DNA of 11,527 bases, from NCBI GenBank assembly GCA_903847545.1, contig CAINDZ010000033.1, positions 1 to 11,527 of the forward strand, written 5' to 3'. Position numbers and translations under genes: made by a program. The notes under the pieces were generated by a model that worked only from the letters and a program-made list of their open reading frames with translations, was not told where the DNA came from and made no database searches. Position 1 is the stretch's first letter, and each line of letters begins with the position of its first letter. The DNA comes from an uncultured bacterium (GTDB lineage Bacteria > Krumholzibacteriota > Krumholzibacteriia > LZORAL124-64-63). Of the stretch, positions 10,534-11,527 are shown piece after piece.

Positions 10534-10556
10534 CGGTCGTGTCTTGACGAAACCTG

Positions 10557-10588
10557 CGGGGCCCCGGCGATTGTCCGCCGGGGCCCCG
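10557..10588 (+). terminator. Strong GC hairpin after the CBS-domain gene
   Basis: A perfect 13-bp stem (10557-10569 with 10576-10588) encloses a 6-nt loop ATTGTC; a G-U pair at 10556/10589 could extend it. It starts 24 nt after the TGA at 10531-10533. The following bases (TCGCTTAG) are only weakly T-rich, so termination may be imperfect or may use a factor. The -35 box of the next gene overlaps its loop and 3' arm. Confidence 0.6.
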
Positions 10589-10599
10589 TCGCTTAGATT
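10571..10599 (+). promoter_or_regulatory. Promoter of the homoaconitase-like gene, overlapping the upstream terminator
   Basis: TTGTCC (10571-10576) and TAGATT (10594-10599) are spaced 17 nt and each matches consensus at 4 of 6 positions. The predicted start near 10606 leaves a leader of about 66 nt of almost pure G/C. The sequence GATTGTCCGC occurs twice, at 10569-10578 and 10596-10605, one copy spanning the -35 and one overlapping the end of the -10. Confidence 0.45.
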
Positions 10600-10671
10600 G
10601 TCCGCACGCCGCCCGCCGCCGGCCCCGCGCCGCCGGGCACGCCCCCAACCTCCCGCGGAGGGACTGCCGCC

Positions 10672-11527
10672 ATGGCCCAGAATGTCATCGAGAAGATCGT
10701 GCAGGCGCACGCCGTCGGCCTGAAGCCCGGCCACGAGGTCCGCGCCGGCGACTACGTCACCATCGCCCCCGACCACGTGATGACGCACGACAACACCTCG
10801 GCGGTGCTGGGCAAGTTCAAGGGCCTGGGCATCACGCGCATCCACGACGCGCGGCAGCCCGTCTTCACGCTCGACCACAACATCCAGGACCTGGGCGACG
10901 ACAACCAGGCGAAGTACCGCAAGATCGCCGCCTTCGCGGCCGAGCACGGCATCGACGCGTACCCCGCCGGCCGCGGCATCGGCCACCAGGTGATGATCGA
11001 GGAGGGCTACGCCAAGCCCGGCTCGCTGTGCGTGGCCAGCGACAGCCACAGCAACACCTACGGCGGCGTGGGCGCCCTCGGCACGCCGGTCGTGCGCACG
11101 GACGCCGCGGCGCTGTGGGCCACCGGCACCGTGTGGTGGCAGGTGCCGCCCGCGGTGAAGGTGACGCTGCTCGGGAAGCTGCGGCCGGGCGTGACGGGCA
11201 AGGACGTCATCATCACCCTGTGCGGCCTCTACAACCAGGGCGAGGTGCTCAACGCCGTGCTCGAGTTCGCGGGCCCCGGCGTGGCCACGCTGTCGATCGA
11301 GGAGCGCCTGACCATCGCCAACATGACCACCGAGTGGGGCGCCCTCGTCGGCTGGTTCCCGGTCGACGACGTGACCGTGGCCTACATGGAGGGTCGCCGC
11401 GCCCACCTGCAGGCGCGCGGCGTCACGGGCCGCATCACAGCCGAAGACCTGGCCGCCTGGCGCTCGCAGCCGCCGTGCTCGGATCCCGACGCCGCGTACG
11501 CGGGCGAGATCACGCTGGACCTGTCGC
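10672..11527 (+). CDS. Homoaconitase-like aconitase-family enzyme, fungal LYS4 type (N-terminal 285 codons)
   Basis: Aconitase-family hydro-lyases isomerise a hydroxy-tricarboxylate using a [4Fe-4S] cluster; homoaconitase handles homocitrate/homoisocitrate in alpha-aminoadipate lysine synthesis. Visible family motifs are MTHDNT (residues 37-42), RQPVFTLDHNIQD, YPAGRGIGHQVMIEEGY, ASDSHSNTYGG (about 122-132), LGTPVVRTDAAALWATG, TWWQVPP-like VWWQVPP, and ANMTTEWGALVGWFPVDD. From memory these resemble fungal LYS4 more than bacterial LeuC, AcnA or AcnB. The cluster-binding cysteines and the C-terminal swivel domain lie beyond the right edge, so completeness cannot be judged. The ATG follows GGAGGG by 9 nt. 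It has its own promoter overlapping the CBS gene's terminator. An aconitase-family enzyme with ordinary aconitase, isopropylmalate or other substrate remains possible; substrate assignment is less sure than the family. Confidence 0.85.
   Translation, partial: MAQNVIEKIVQAHAVGLKPGHEVRAGDYVTIAPDHVMTHDNTSAVLGKFKGLGITRIHDARQPVFTLDHNIQDLGDDNQAKYRKIAAFAAEHGIDAYPAGRGIGHQVMIEEGYAKPGSLCVASDSHSNTYGGVGALGTPVVRTDAAALWATGTVWWQVPPAVKVTLLGKLRPGVTGKDVIITLCGLYNQGEVLNAVLEFAGPGVATLSIEERLTIANMTTEWGALVGWFPVDDVTVAYMEGRRAHLQARGVTGRITAEDLAAWRSQPPCSDPDAAYAGEITLDLS

Noticed and set aside
11221..11223. Cys184 of the aconitase-like protein (LCGLYN) as a cluster ligand
   Set aside because: In the family the [4Fe-4S] cysteines lie much further along the chain, in the part outside this window; this cysteine is not at an expected ligand position.
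10120..11406. 428-codon minus-strand open frame across the CBS and homoaconitase-like genes
   Set aside because: It runs antisense through two real genes and the terminator/promoter between them; composition is that of a shadow frame.

Overview
This is a very GC-rich bacterial chromosomal window (strong G/C bias at third codon positions, with long mirror ORFs opposite every real gene). It carries eight genes, two of them cut by the window edges. I see no insertion sequence, phage gene, CRISPR array, tRNA or rRNA. The gene content (Alternative Complex III, an A-type iron-sulfur carrier, a DUF255 protein and an aconitase-family enzyme resembling fungal LYS4) fits a respiring bacterium from a high-GC lineage of the FCB/Gemmatimonadota/Eisenbacteria kind. 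That placement is inference; the window has no taxonomic marker.

Layout. Positions 1-4090 (minus strand) hold the start of an Alternative Complex III operon in the standard order actA (pentaheme cytochrome c), actB (large iron-sulfur subunit), actC (NrfD-type quinol-site membrane subunit, cut by the left edge). A good promoter lies at 4193-4222. Just upstream, also on the minus strand, is an A-type Fe-S carrier (4300-4635) with its own terminator at 4226-4253. A divergent intergenic region follows, then a plus-strand yyaL/SPATA20-like thioredoxin-fold protein (4813-6903) and a soluble three-PAS hybrid histidine kinase (7042-9396). Convergent with the kinase is a small unrecognised acidic protein (9443-9904, minus). 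Divergent from that is a two-CBS-domain protein (10078-10533), followed by a strong hairpin terminator and the first 285 codons of a homoaconitase-like enzyme (10672 to the right edge).

How the genes may work together. The act operon encodes a quinol:electron-acceptor oxidoreductase that replaces cytochrome bc1 in many bacteria. ActB should carry four Fe-S clusters, so a neighbouring Fe-S carrier is sensible, but it has a separate terminator and no shared transcript is evident. The remaining genes look like independent transcription units: most have their own ribosome binding site and a candidate sigma70-type promoter with a -10 box of the form TAnnnT.

I found no clearly new multi-gene system. 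The points most worth a second look are the fungal-type homoaconitase in a bacterium, a promoter embedded in the terminator upstream of it, paired hairpins in the actB-actC gap, and a His-rich hexapeptide repeat tail on ActB.
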